A DNA stretch of 64,000 nt from Rotaria sordida (Eukaryota > Rotifera > Eurotatoria > Philodinida > Philodinidae), in NCBI GenBank assembly GCA_905250125.1, contig CAJNOL010000410.1:1-64000 (forward strand), given 5' to 3'. How positions within the stretch are numbered: the first letter of the stretch is position 1; every line of letters starts with the position of its first letter. Below are positions 13,038-25,800 of the stretch, piece after piece. The notes below the pieces were generated by a model, which worked only from the letters and a program-made list of their open reading frames with translations, searched no databases and was not told where the DNA came from. Made by a program: the position numbers and the translations under genes.

Positions 13038-13484
13038 CTAAATTAATTTGCTATCAAGTAATTTTCCAGCTATTAGGAGACCGACGCTACAGAAGAGAAT
13101 GGCAACCCATATAAAAACACCAAATACGGTTGACATCACGAGACCAGTATAGACACGAGCTGATAAACGTTCTGCTCGGTCTAGTTCATTTCGTTTGATC
13201 ATGAGACGAATTTGACGGGATTTAAATAAAGCCCAGCATGGTCCAATGATGAAGAAGCAGAATATAGTGAGAACTAAAGCCCAAACGAAATGAGTGTCCA
13301 CTGTGCGTGGACGAAGCTTCGCGGCATTTTTCGGTGGTTTCGATTCTTGCAACGGTAGCTGTTTCTTTTGTTTACGATAATGATCAGGAGGTTGTTGTTG
13401 AACACGTTTAGATGTAAGTTCATTGACAGATAGAGGTAACGAAGTGTCTTGAAGTGAATTAAAACTTGGTTCATGTTCTGTCAT
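13038..13484 (-). CDS. CD225/dispanin-like two-segment membrane protein
   Basis: Single exon, 148 residues. The N-terminal 60 residues are polar and rich in Q, P and K. Hydrophobic segment 1 lies at about residues 65-87 (FVWALVLTIFCFFIIGPCWALF). A basic loop follows with SRQIRLMIKRNELDRAERLSARVY. Segment 2 is at about 112-140. A cytosolic tail, a segment followed by a basic loop with an ALYxS/ALFKSRQ-like motif and an A-rich helix, then a second segment, is the layout of the CD225 (dispanin/IFITM) family, whose members act at membranes in fusion control or trafficking. Family membership is from pattern only. No intron is needed. The start is the only upstream ATG in frame before stops. Confidence 0.65.
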   Translation of the reverse strand: MTEHEPSFNSLQDTSLPLSVNELTSKRVQQQPPDHYRKQKKQLPLQESKPPKNAAKLRPRTVDTHFVWALVLTIFCFFIIGPCWALFKSRQIRLMIKRNELDRAERLSARVYTGLVMSTVFGVFIWVAILFCSVGLLIAGKLLDSKLI

Positions 13485-16400
13485 TGTATTCTGTATACGT
13501 TATCGTCTGTTATGAATCGAAGCGATGAAAACTAAACAGAAAAAAATCATGCATACTGCGTAATTTCATATTAATAAACAGAAAAACATTCTTTCCTTCC
13601 CAAGAAAACGAAAAAAAACATAAATATTTAATAATGTAAAAAAAAAATGACGAAAATAATATCATATAGATCGGATGGCTATTCATTCGATCACTTAGTA
13701 AACGTCAGGCTTTAAACAAAGAAACTAGAATATTTTGTATAAGTATGAAAATAGCCTCACTTAACTTTTCGACTCTATTACTATGCTTTGCAATGACTAT
13801 TTTCAATTCAAAAGCCTCACAATAATGATGCTACTTAACTTTTTCTCTCTATTTGCACACGCTCGGAGCTTTGTTGGTAACCGAAAAAGAAACGAGAAAA
13901 AAACAAGAATGAGTGACGACTATCACGTCAACTCTTGGCAATTTTATTTCTGTTCTCTGCATGCTCTAGTCGATTCGGGACGTGTGTACACGAACAAATA
14001 TGCTTACAAATAATCACATATTCACAGCTTACTCTCCAACAGCTTTGACATATTATTTTTCTTCTCTTTTTTTTCTCTCCATGTCTTCTTCAGTGGCAAA
14101 TTTGAATATAATCCATCGAAAACAACGATAAACTAGGGTGACGATGTTGGTGTGTATGTGTGTGCATGGCGTATGATCGGATGTAAGAATAGAATGAAGA
14201 ACAAATCTTTCTCATTTACTCACCTACCCACTCACACCTTCATCACATAGTCACATCTGCATACCCACAGCGACCTCGAGAGCCATATCTATTAGATTGG
14301 CACATAAGTTCTGAGCTTTTTTTTATGCTGTAGACAAGTTTGAGACTTAATATCTCGTGAGTGGAAAATGATAGAGGTCTGAAATTTTTAATATAGATAG
14401 ATCTATACTAATAATTTCAGACTTCTATCACTTTCCAATCACGAGACATAAAGTCTCAAACTTGCTTACAGCACAAAAAAATCTCTCAGAACTTATGTAC
14501 CAATGCAATATATGGCAAGAAGTAAAATGATTTGCAAGAAATTGTACTTGTTTTTTAAAATGTTTCTTTATAGCAAATATACTCATTATCATTTACAAAC
14601 TTTCTTTACATGATAAATTTCATGATGAACATGTTGCATAATATAATTTAATTTCAAGAGAAATTGTAGCAAAATCTCAAGTTATAATCATATCTTCTTA
14701 TTCCGATGTATTTGTATCGGGTAAACTTGAGATTTAAGCAAAAACTAAACAGAACTTTTAAAAGATTTAAAAATTGTAATAACTCGATAAGGATGAGAAT
14801 AAAGAACTAATCTTATATATTAATATTAAGATGTCTTCAACTTTAATTGAAATTTAACGAAATTCAAAAAACAAAGAATTACTCGTTAAAAATTAATCAA
14901 TAGTTTCAATTCAATTCAAATAAAGGTGTGAGTGTGTCCATACCTTGGAAGCCAATCGCTCAGTTTTCACTAGTCTTTTTAATCAATTTTTCGAGCACTG
15001 CAGTCAGTCTCTTTTGCTCGCTTTTAACGATGCTCATAGTTTTAACGTTCTAGAAGTATGAGCACAAAATTTTCCAACCGACAAATTTCTTTGTTGACAT
15101 CACAATCTTAGCTCTAAATTTTGAGTTCATGTTTCCTCATCAAATGATGACGACTTCGGTCGATGTTGAATGAATTTATTATAGTCATGAAAATGACTAC
15201 TTTCAACCGACCGTTAGAAACTCACAATAGTTAGTGGTTGTCAATTCATACTTTCATTACAAAGATATCAGAAATGATTTTCTTCTGTTGTTCAAATTAT
15301 GCCAACGACTAGCCTTTATGTAACTATCAAAATATTTAGGTATTAAGAAACCTAAAACTATTATGTTTAGGATAAAATACCAACTTTGTAGCTTATCTTG
15401 TCTTCCTGTCTATAATATTAGACTTGTACAAATTGAGAAATCTTGCAGTTGTGTCAAATAATCATTTCAAATAAGAAAACATTAAACTTATCAATTTTTG
15501 AATAGATATCATATTTTTATTAAAGAAAGTTAGGCAAAGCAAAGCATAAATATTATTCAATATCAGTGAATCTAAGTTACTCGATAAAAATTTTTGAAAG
15601 ACTTCTTTCTTCGTTCCTATATTAGGGTATATCGAACGTTTCGAAGCACCATGGAATCGTAATTTTTTTTTCCGAAAGAACTAGTTTCTTAATTGATATA
15701 TTAAACGAACTGGTTTTTTGCCGGTTAACTCAAGAATTTCAAACATCCATTTTGACTAATTGATATACCATTTTCTTCACAATAATTTCCAATTAAACCA
15801 TTTTGACATGTATATAATACACAAGAATTACTAAAATTTATTCAACTTTTTTTTAAAATTTTTATTAAATTAAACTTTGACAAAAAAAATCAACAGATTT
15901 ATATTCGTTTGTTTCTTTATTTATAATTAAATTGATATATGTACGTGCTATGATTGTTCAAACAACAGGAGGTTCTGTAAAAGTGTTGGGGGTGTAACAT
16001 CTCCTCCTGTAATTATGAAAAATTTTTGTTTATTCACAACAGATCTGAAAATCTTTTTTTTTTGCATTCTCTTGAAAGAAAGATATTCTCTCTTTGAAAA
16101 AAGTGACCACACACCCCGTCCTTTCCTCTTCTCTCAATGCTGACTGATGTATGTAATATCTATTTTTTATTGTTTTAGAAAAATAATTTTGATAAATCAA
16201 GAAAACAAAATTGTTGATAAAATTTTGTTAAATAATAAGTTATTTTGACATATCTTTCACAGTTAACGTAAATAGGTTGAATTAAGACTAACTCGAATTC
16301 AATCAGTAAAACTTGATTCAATTCAATCTCTGTTAATTTCTTTTTTTTCTGATAAGATAAATTCATATATGCTACGTACTATTGTGTTTGAATGTTATTA

Positions 16401-16580
16401 TAATATTCTTTGTCAAATAGTAAATAGTATTGAAGTAAACGTTAAAATTCTAATCTTCGACTGTTTACTAAATGTGACAATCATTTTAAAATTATCAAAG
16501 AATTAATTGTTTTCATTCTTTTCTCATAATATTATTAATAGGAAAATTGTATTTAAAAAATAAGATTATGAATATGATTT
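13485..16580. other. Intergenic stretch, mostly featureless
   Basis: About 3.1 kb of AT-rich DNA with no supported gene. The only clear structure is the mariner-type MITE at 14292-14508. GT-rich and CA-rich simple sequence flanks it near 14140-14165 and 14218-14275. Confidence 0.6.
14292..14508. mobile_element. Mariner-type MITE, 217 bp, TA target duplication
   Basis: Almost perfect hairpin: arms of about 95 nt at roughly 85% identity. The left arm begins TTAGATTGGCACATAAG and the reverse complement of the right arm begins TTGCATTGGTACATAAG. Both are flanked by TA (14290-14291 and 14509-14510). The terminus resembles those of mariner elements. No transposase inside, so mobilisation would need a partner elsewhere. 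Confidence 0.85.
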
Positions 16581-17589
16581 TTATGAACATGTTGGATTAT
16601 CACATGGCCATGAACGACGTAATGTTTGTGAATTATATCGAGTACATGTTTTATCAGTGTTTCCACTATGTCCATGACCTTGATGACAAGGACTATAACC
16701 ATTAATAACTGATGTAAATATCTTTTGATCAATAGGACCTTCAACATAATCGTGAAAATCGAGATAACCCGTATCAAGATCTTCTCGAAAACGTATTGGA
16801 ATATGTGAATCAACTTGAGTATACATATTACGAATGTTACGTACTGGTCCTCCACCAGTGAAATTGGAAAACTACAAATATAACAAAAAAATTTCTTCAA
16901 CGTAATCTAAATAATATAAAACATACCCATTCAATCATCCAAAAGTCTGCCATTCGTCCATTGATTGTGACCGTTCCATTAAAAGTTGCATTACTTTGAC
17001 ATAACCAATCAGGTTGCCAAGCCGGAAATGTATAATTACAACATGTTTGAACTCCTGGATAAACATAATAATTTTGTCCTTGATAAAAAAGTACACTACA
17101 TGGAATATAATTAGCATCAATACCAACTTCATATAATTGTAAAAAAGGACATATCGGATAAAAATCTGTTCGAATTGCTTGATGAGATGCATCATACCAA
17201 AAATAACCCCAACCTGTATCACCATTTGACATATTATAATATGTTGTTGCTGCTGACCAAGATGATGCCATAATAGGAGGTGTTTTAGATGGTTGAATTT
17301 TATTTTTAGATTTACGTTGTTTTGATGAAGAAGCAACACACATTGTTGTATTCAATTGATTCTGTGTATCAGTAGCTGGAATTACAGCAGGAACACATTG
17401 AAAACCATCACAACAATGAAAATCTGTTGGAGCCGATAATGAATTATTGCAATTTAAACGAGTTTCATCCATACAACGAAGTTTTGATGGACAAAATACA
17501 GTACTTTGACTTTTTTTAATTAAAATGAAAATAATTATAAGAAATTTTATAATCAATTTTATTTTCATTGTAAATTTCATCGAATGCAA
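16581..17589 (-). CDS. Secreted cysteine-rich protein, ependymin-like
   Basis: Two exons on the minus strand, 17589-16927 and 16871-16581, joined in phase 0 across a 55-nt intron (donor GTATGT, acceptor TTTGTAG), giving 317 residues. The start could be the ATG at 17589 or the one three codons on. A signal peptide follows (KIKLIIKFLIIIFILIKKSQS). A cysteine-rich N-terminal section is followed by GWGYFWYDASHQAIRTDFYPIC, a CC pair, and FHDYVEG near the C-terminus. Glycine then YD, repeated cysteines and an F.DY motif followed by a final Cys-rich tail are the layout of ependymin-related (EPDR) secreted proteins, which bind lipid-like ligands in a deep pocket. I place it there with moderate confidence only; an unrelated secreted family is possible. 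Confidence 0.65.
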
Positions 17590-18332
17590 TAAAACAATGC
17601 TGACCTCTCAAAATGATAAGAACAAAATAGGGAATAGCTTTTGCAAGATGATAAAACATTTTTAGCTTTTTTCTTATCATTACTTGTAGATATAGAAACT
17701 AGCACTGTCATCATGACGTTTTGCTGATTATTATTCGTATTTCGTATACTAAACAGGAACAACATGTCAAAATTAAATGAAATTAATCCAAAAGATTCTT
17801 TTTTTTTTGTTCAATTTTCTTCGAATTATTTTAGTGAATCTATGATCTGTTCTTTGATAATCAAGTATAGAAGATCTGAAGAGTGTCACACATATGTTTG
17901 ACATGGTCATTGCTTTGTTTTATAGGATCATCTTCGAATAAAAGCAGATAACTCAATGGTAATAGACGAAATAAGACAACTGCTCTTATTCCCAAACGTA
18001 TTTATCTAAATAGAAAGTCTATTGAAATGGTGAAATGAAATCTTTTTTTCTGCTTCTTTTCTATTATTGATTTATCTTCAGCAGTCGAGTATAAGAGAAG
18101 ATAAGAAAAATATCAAATATGAAAATGAATTAGACATCTCTTTACATTTACCAATACACATCTTTCGTTATTTTTCAAGGCTAAACTTTTATCAAACACA
18201 TGATCACCTACTCTCTAGCCATGCCGTACATCTCGATCTACTCTTGAACAATTTATCAATCATTCTTTTCTCAAATTCTGCAATATTCTGTCGATTTGAC
18301 AATTCATTAAGCATTTATTTTTTATTTCGAAA
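17590..18332. other. Spacer between two minus-strand genes
   Basis: No gene supported. The plus-strand frame 18067-18393 overlaps the end of the F-box gene antisense and has no motif. Confidence 0.6.
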
Positions 18333-20790
18333 TCATAACCAAACAGTCAGTCCACAGCCTTCTTCTTCAACAACAATCAGAGATTTCATATGAAATGATA
18401 AATGCAAGATACGACGATGTAGTTCTTTGATAGACGTCTGATACTTATCGAATATCGATTCTAATAATAAGTCATCTTCATCATCTTCATCGGCTATAAT
18501 ACTAAGAGTAGGATCATCAACATGAAGATTGAAGAGGGCAGGATCAAACAGGACACAATGGTCAACACTATCAGGCATCGACATTCCACTTTTGCTTCGA
18601 AAACAAATGCCAAAATGGACGAACATCGGTACTGTCTCGGCGATAATTTGACAGCTAATATCATCAAGACCTGTGTTCATGTCATTGAGAATGATATGCA
18701 ATGAGGTGAGCATCGGTAAAGCTGAAAGTGAACGCAATATAGACCAATTGCTTGACACAAAATTCGGCATATTAGCATGGAGTAAAATTTGAATAGAACG
18801 AATACCAATTGGAAATGAGGAGAAGTTTTTCAATGTAATGAGATTATTTGTCAATGTAACATGACGAAGAGCAAGAAGATTGAAACCAGTGGGCCAATCA
18901 TGGAACGACAAGTGAACTGTATCAATATGATCTAGTCGCACAACATGAGGCATTGAAATAATCAACGGTAAGAAGTCATTTTGTGATATAGTGAGTGTAC
19001 GAAGTCGAGTTGGACTAATAATAGACGAGTACGATGGAGGCGGGGCAAATATTTCTATTTTGGTTATATATCGAATTGGTTGAAGCAGTTCGAAGAATGG
19101 TTCGAATGCCCATGGTAGAGTGTACCAAACATCGTAAGCCACTGGATAACTGTCGAACTAGAACAAAGAAAGATCATTGCATCAGCACCCTGAAAAAAAA
19201 ATCAAAGATTCGAATTTCGATCAATTCTTAACTTCTCATCATGATGCTGTCGAATAAAAATCGTGTAACAATACAATTACTCACATAACAATTGACATTT
19301 GTCAATTCTTGATATTTCGGAGACAACCAGCTCACAACACACGTTGCACCAACTATTTGTCGTGGATGAAAGCGACTGCCATGTGGCACATGATGACTTA
19401 GTTGAATACCTAGAGAAGCGTCGTCCACGATGAAAGCGAACTGAACATCGATCCGACGATTATCGGTGAAAACTGACGATCTATTGATACGATTTAAATC
19501 ATCGACGGTTATGAAAATGGCCAAATTCACTCGTCGAAGTGCGGGCATCACACTTGGAGCTGTGAGTGATTCAATAATTGACCATTCAATTCTATTGTTG
19601 GAGAATATCGATTGAACCAAGGTGAACGTATGTAAATTGATCATTTTAGGCAATATCAATTCTTTAGGTAAAATATTTTTTCTTCTCAAATCTAAACTGC
19701 GCATTGTTACGTGCAATTGTTCCAACGTAGTTGAAAGTGTCTCTGTTACCATGACATGACATAAATGTGGTATGTCTGTTATGGATACACGAAGATAGTT
19801 GAGAGGACTTTGTATTGTAGCAATGTTCCAATCCGTGAGGCCAAATCCAGTATCTTGACCCAAATCGAGCGAACGAAGCACGCTCAAATGTGGCAAAACA
19901 TTTTCCACAAGTGTTGTAAGGCGGCCTCTAGGGTGCGAGATATACCCCGTAAAGCCCATCTAGAAAAACAAGAACAATCAATCAAGCGAATTCGTTAGTC
20001 AAGAAAAACGATCTTTGTATGAGACTATTCAAGAGAATTCATCAAATGGTTTTTGTTTTTGTCAATTCGTGTTTTCATCTATAGAAGTCACTCATTAACG
20101 ATTCATAGTGAGATTGAACATTGCTAACATATACTATTAATAACTTAGAATATAGGAAAATAGAGATGAGGATGTGATTGAACACTATTTTTTTTTTATT
20201 CTGTGTCTATGACATCTGCCTGTAATTATTCAGTTCTTTCTTCGAATTAATGAAAAAAAGATCTTGATGTCAAATATGACAGCATGGAAACAAGAAGATA
20301 CTAAAGTAAGATATTTTCAATGATTTTTTTTCCTTGAATATGAATATCATCATTACGTAGTTTGAAGATGATCTTGAGTGATACATACCGACATAAATAA
20401 ATCGTTTGTCTTTAATGTGAGATGCATGAGTGAAACTGAGTGCCGAAGGACAAAACTGGTAGCATCTTCAAAGTCACGTAAACCATATAATCGCAATGTA
20501 GTCAAATGAGGTAAATAAGGCCAGCGAGAGAGTTGAAGAGGTGATGCTTCTATGTCGATGATGAGTGTTTCAATTTGATTCAACGGAAGTAGAGTAAGAA
20601 GTGTATCGAATTTCGACAGACGTGCTGATGATAAATTGATGTGACGAAAGAAACCTCGTTCATTGACTATCGATTGGATACGATTATTCAAATTGGTGAA
20701 TGCCCAAAGAATATCGATTGAAGACAAATAGATAAACAGATTGATGAAGAACAGATCCGGTAAATCGTCGAATCGTGTAATTAATGCCAT
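18333..20790 (-). CDS. F-box / LRR-like protein
   Basis: Three minus-strand exons, 20790-20389, 19959-19285 and 19157-18333, all phase 0, with donors GTATGT and GTGAGT, give 633 residues. The N-terminus, MALITRFDDLPDLFFINLFIYLSSIDILWAFTNLNNRI (stated here in words beyond its core LPDLFFINLF), is an F-box: a short helix bundle that recruits SKP1 in SCF ubiquitin ligases. The rest consists of irregular leucine-rich segments (LxxLxxLxL, IETLIIDIE, LTTLRLYGL), the expected substrate-binding surface. The same architecture occurs at 57731-59461. An acidic stretch (DEDDEDDLLLE) lies near the C-terminus. Substrate unknown. Introns are 429 and 127 nt. Confidence 0.85.
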
Positions 20791-20995
20791 TGAATGAGGA
20801 AGAAAAACAAAATTGATTGTACCTTTTATAGCTGTGTTCGGTGATGTGCATCACCGCGAGATATTTCTATTCTTGTCTATATTGACCTCGAACAATGAGC
20901 AACAATAATCTTTTGTTCAATGTATTCGTTGCCATGGACAATACAGCAAGATGAGCGAAGAATCAATCATTCTGATTCATAGGACAATGTTATTA

Positions 20996-21111
20996 GTGGC
21001 GTAACTGAAATATTTTTCTCTTTTCTCTTACGTTCTCCGCTGTATTCGATGAGCAATTGCCAGTCGAATACAGCGGAGAATGTAAGAGAAAAATATCCTA
21101 GATACGCCATT
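20996..21111. mobile_element. Short palindromic MITE, about 116 bp
   Basis: Arms of about 50 nt: ATATTTTTCTCTT...CTCCGCTGTATTCGA on the left pairs with TCGAATACAGCGGAG...AAGAGAAAAATAT on the right, around a loop of roughly 10 nt. Termini GTGGCGTA and TACGCCAT are inverted copies. Non-coding. Confidence 0.75.
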
Positions 21112-21620
21112 GAAATGTATGATAATTTCTCACAACGAAACTACTCATACTTATTCTCAAAACAAGTCAATAGTTAATGGGAAGATATTGACTTTGTCGC
21201 AAGTGTTCAAAGCATATGACTTTTATTTTTCTCGCCATAGTGTTCATTGTCATTGTCAAGCAAAATAATATTTCAAACTTGCCTGTTGTTTCGGAATCGA
21301 GAAAAAAAACCAAAGTCACTATTATAATCTCTAGACTCGAGTCTCCGTCTGAAGAACAAATAAAATAGACGTAGAAACTTGGTTTTTATTTCATTATTAT
21401 GGATTCTCTGGGTATATGCCTGGTGAAAGAGTACAGCTACAAAGATAGAGACGTGGCTAGAAACTACAATGAACAGACAGTGACTAACTGCTGACAACTA
21501 CTTGTTTAAGATGAAATCGAATACAAGAAGAGGAAGAGTCTATGTGAACTAAACAGAATCATGAATTTGATGATTTTCCAACCTACCCCCCCCCCCCCCA
21601 AAAAAAAGATAAAGGATGTT

Positions 21621-21940
21621 TTAACTTATGCATCCCCTGTGGTAGAATAATAGCTGCCTTCTCTTAGAATTTAATACTCTAAAAATGTAAAAATATTGCT
21701 TTGCTTATTGATAAAGATACTTTCGAAAATTCTTTTTCCGATGTCAACGCAGGAGTCGTTGGTGAATACATTACAGTATGAATAAATGAAGATGAATACT
21801 GTGTTTAGTAAAAATAACATGTACGTGCTATGTTTTCGTAATGCAAACGAAAATGAAGATTCATTTAAAAATGAAAGAAAATTATTTCGTAGTTTTACGC
21901 CCAATCAAAAACGAATTTTGCCTGTGACATATTCATTAAA
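21621..21940 (+). repeat. Dispersed repeat family B, copy 2
   Basis: Colinear with 3905-4243 over its full length with many small differences. The reading frame at 21671-21904 is an antisense frame within the repeat and is not conserved in the other copy. Confidence 0.75.
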
Positions 21941-22353
21941 CTTAATTTATATTCTACATTATTGAAAGAAGAATGTAAATATTTTTATTTTCTTCAGTAA
22001 CTCATCATACGTTTTTTTTTCTTTCTGTGAGTTGATATAATCAATTATATCTCTAACAACACACGCATACATTGTAACAAAAAAGAAAAGAAAAAAAACA
22101 AAGTTTTTCGATTATGTATGAGATATGAAAAATTTGACACTTTTCTCTACAATCTATAGATTCAAATAATTATCTTTTTCATCAATAGATCGATGTATAT
22201 TCCACTTAAATTAATCTTACTTGAAATTTGTAGTACATACTCTTTCATCATCAAACAACTATATAAGGAATCTAATATTATAGTATACGTCATTTTATAA
22301 GCTTGTGAATCATCCTATTACTACAACGTTATTCGAAAGAAAGAAAGAAAAAG

Positions 22354-22363
22354 AAAAAAAAAA
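22354..22363 (-). terminator. RNA polymerase III terminator for tRNA-Cys
   Basis: A run of ten A on the plus strand, so ten T on the coding strand, 7 nt after the tRNA 3' end: the standard Pol III stop. Confidence 0.8.
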
Positions 22364-22370
22364 TAGTCTA

Positions 22371-22441
22371 GGGGGCACCCGGGATTGAACCAGGGACCTC
22401 TCGATCTGCAGTCGAATGCTCTACCACTGAGCTATACCCCC
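22371..22441 (-). tRNA. tRNA-Cys (anticodon GCA)
   Basis: 71 nt, foldable as a full cloverleaf on the minus strand. Acceptor GGGGGTA pairs with TGCCCCC. The D stem is GCTC/GAGC, the anticodon stem TTCGA/TCGAG with loop CTGCAGA, and the T arm CCTGG-TTCAATC-CCGGG, which also serves as the B box. The GCA anticodon decodes cysteine UGC/UGU. There is no intron. It lies 384 bp beyond the flippase stop codon and is transcribed in the same direction, but by Pol III. Confidence 0.95.
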
Positions 22442-22824
22442 CATGCTATGAAATATTATCATTATTAGATCATGTTAAAATTCCATACTACTTATTTATT
22501 CTAAATCATTGAGTTGGTAGTTTTATTATATATATATACAAATACTCAATTGAATGATAAATTATTTTTGATCAATGATGCAATTCCTCATCGTCAATAT
22601 TATTAGTATATAAGCAATAAATCGACATATTGTAAAACAAAGGAAATGAATAAAAATTTATTTTATTGAAAGAAAATATTTTAGTCTAATTGTGAATCTA
22701 AAATTTTAAAATGTTTTTTTTTTCTTTACTTCTCGAAAGATAAATAAATGATTTATTAAAATAAACATTGATAATACAACTAACTATAATCAATATACAT
22801 TCATAATAAATGAAAAACAAAATT

Positions 22825-25800
22825 TCATTGTTTATGATTTTGTCGAGAATCCGAACGTGATGCCGATTTTGTTCGTAATGTACCTGATGTTATCATTGGA
22901 CCCCACCCTTTTTGTTGAGAAAATGCATAACCCGATCTTAATCGAATTCAAAAAAAAAGAAATAATATTAATATAATATAATATAATTAAGAAAAACAAA
23001 ATACCCAGTAGATCTAATTGATAGTGATCTTTGTCTTTGTCTTGGATCAATTTGATTTTTAGTTGTTTGTTTTTTATGGATACCAAATTTTTGAATTAAT
23101 CGAGCTTTATCAATTTCACTTGGCATAAAACGTATACGAAAAAATCTAAATTATTTTTAATATTAATGCCATATTATTTAAATAAGACTTACTCTCTTCC
23201 AATAACAGGTAAAAGAAGTATAGTACATATAAGTAGAAGTGTAAACCAAAAAGTTCCACTTTTTAATGCTACTTGAAAAATACCAACATATGGATAATTT
23301 ATTTTAAAAGTTATACGTAATAATGTCGAATACATGATAAAATGAAAAAGAAAATGAAGTAAAATTGTACCTAATAAAATAAAAATATATATGCCTGTCC
23401 AATACCACATTTCAAGAGCATTTTCTAAATTAACAACAATAACTAAAATAGTTGCTACCATAAAACCAAATGTTTGAAAATCGGATAGTACTACGCCAGA
23501 TGGTTCAATACTTGATAATATACATAAATAGGAGAAAAAGAAAATTATACACGAGGATATAAGACCATGTAAAGCACATTCAACAAATATTTTTCTATTA
23601 AATAGTTTATCCTTTTGACCAACTATATACCTAAAATGAAATTATCAATTTAACAACATATAATTCAATTTATCTATTTGTTATTCTTAAAAATTTTGAA
23701 ACAAAAAATAAATGAAATTAACTTACAAATGAGGCTTACTAATCGAATGATTTGCACTTATATCCTATAAATCAATTAAATATTTTTTTTTACTATTCAA
23801 AAATGAAAAATAATTAAACGTACTTGATCAAGAACACCTAATACCAAAACAGGACAAGTTGTAAAAAAAATATTATAACAAGTAACAAAGAATGCATCAA
23901 ATATTGTCTAATTCAAATAGAATATATGACAAAATTTTGTCTTAATATAAAAATCTTACTTGAGCTGAAAATCCACAGTATAAAGCAAACCAAAATTGAC
24001 AAAATGTAAATGCAAAATTTTTATAGAAAAAATAACGTAAAAATTTTGATATACGTATATAAGACCATCGACCATGAACAAGTAATAATCGTTCAAGATA
24101 TCGAAATTGACCAATACTATAATCACTCGCTAAAACTGCTTGTCGACCTTCTTGTCCACTAATTCCAATACCAATATGTGCTTCTATATTGACAAACAAA
24201 AAGTTTTATTTATTTTTTTGTTTTTTCTTATGAGTTTAAATTATAACTCACTTTGTATCATAGAAACATCATTAGCTCCATCTCCAATAGCTAATGTAAT
24301 AATTTTATCATGTTTAACAATTAATTCTACTATTTGTGATTTTTGTAAAGGTGTTACTCGACAACATATAACTGCTTTACACATTGTAGCAAGTTCGAGA
24401 AATTTGATTTTTAATTGATCTGATAATGCATGAACTAATGCATGTCCTGTTATTAATAAACTAAAACCTTGAAAATTTTCTATATTGATTTGTTTATTTG
24501 TATGTTGATTAAATTTATATTCATTAATACCTAAATTTTTCCAATTAAGTCTTTTATTTTGATTATCAATATGAATATTAAATAATTGTTCAATTTTTTC
24601 AATTAATTCAATTCGAAATCTATTTAATTCAATAGTTACATCTTCTTCTGTTTCAACATCAATTCTTTTTATTATCATATTATCTGTCAAAAGTTGACAA
24701 GAAAAACCAATATTTTCTGCAGTTTCTAAAGAATAAATTAAAAAATAATTTTTACAAAAAAACAAAAAAAAAAATAATAATTATTTTATAATTACCAATT
24801 TTATCACCAGTTAACATCCAAATTTTAATTCCAGCTTCTGTTAATCTTTCAATACATTGAGGTACACCATCTTGAAGTTTATCTTCTATTGCTGTCATAC
24901 CAAGTAATTTCATATTTTTTTCAATTTCTTCATATAATTTATCAATCTTTTCTTCACGTCTTTCCATACTTGTACTAAATAATATTAATGAAAATATTAC
25001 GAATCACACATAATCAATCAATTTTACTTACGTAGCTTTTTTAAATTTTTTTGCCCAGTTTTCATAATCAACTGCAGTTAATTCCTTCCATGCTAAACAT
25101 AATGTACGTAAACCTTCACTAGCAACTTTCTAAAGAATAAAAATTGTATATAAACAATTAAATAAATGACATGCATTACATGTAAATGTTCATGTGTTAG
25201 TGCCATAATATTTTTTTCTGATGGATCTAATCTTTCATGGATCACTGAATCAGCACCTTTACAATACAGGATAATTTGTCCATGTTTTCTCACTATAACC
25301 TAAAATTAAACACAAGTATCAAACAGAAAATGAAAAGAAATACTTACGGACATACGTTTTCGATAATTATTAAAATCGAGAATATTTAATAGATCATAAG
25401 TTTCAATTTTATTTCGAAAACGTACTTTGATACTACTTTGAGTACGATTCTAAATCGATAATATAATAATTTGAGAATTATTTAATTGATTGACATACAA
25501 GAAATGCAAAACCAAATATACGTGCAGCTGTTACTAATGCATTTTCATCAGGTGATTGAGCTTGATAAATAATTTTATCATCTTGTTCTTCACTTACAAC
25601 TGTATGACATAATGCCAAAAGTGTAAAAAAATGATTAATATCATTATTTTCATTTTTTTCAATATCATCAATTAATGTTCTATCATACCAAACAAAATTA
25701 TTATCTTGTTCTATAAATTTAATTGCTTGTAATTCATCTGTAGTTCGTTTATTATCTTTATTTTCATTCGATATATCTCCATAAAATTTACCTCGAATAG

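Larger units (their letters stand above)
20791..22370. other. Intergenic stretch with two repeats
   Basis: Holds a small palindromic element (20996-21111), a poly-C/poly-A run near 21586-21607 and family B copy 2. No gene supported. Confidence 0.6.
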
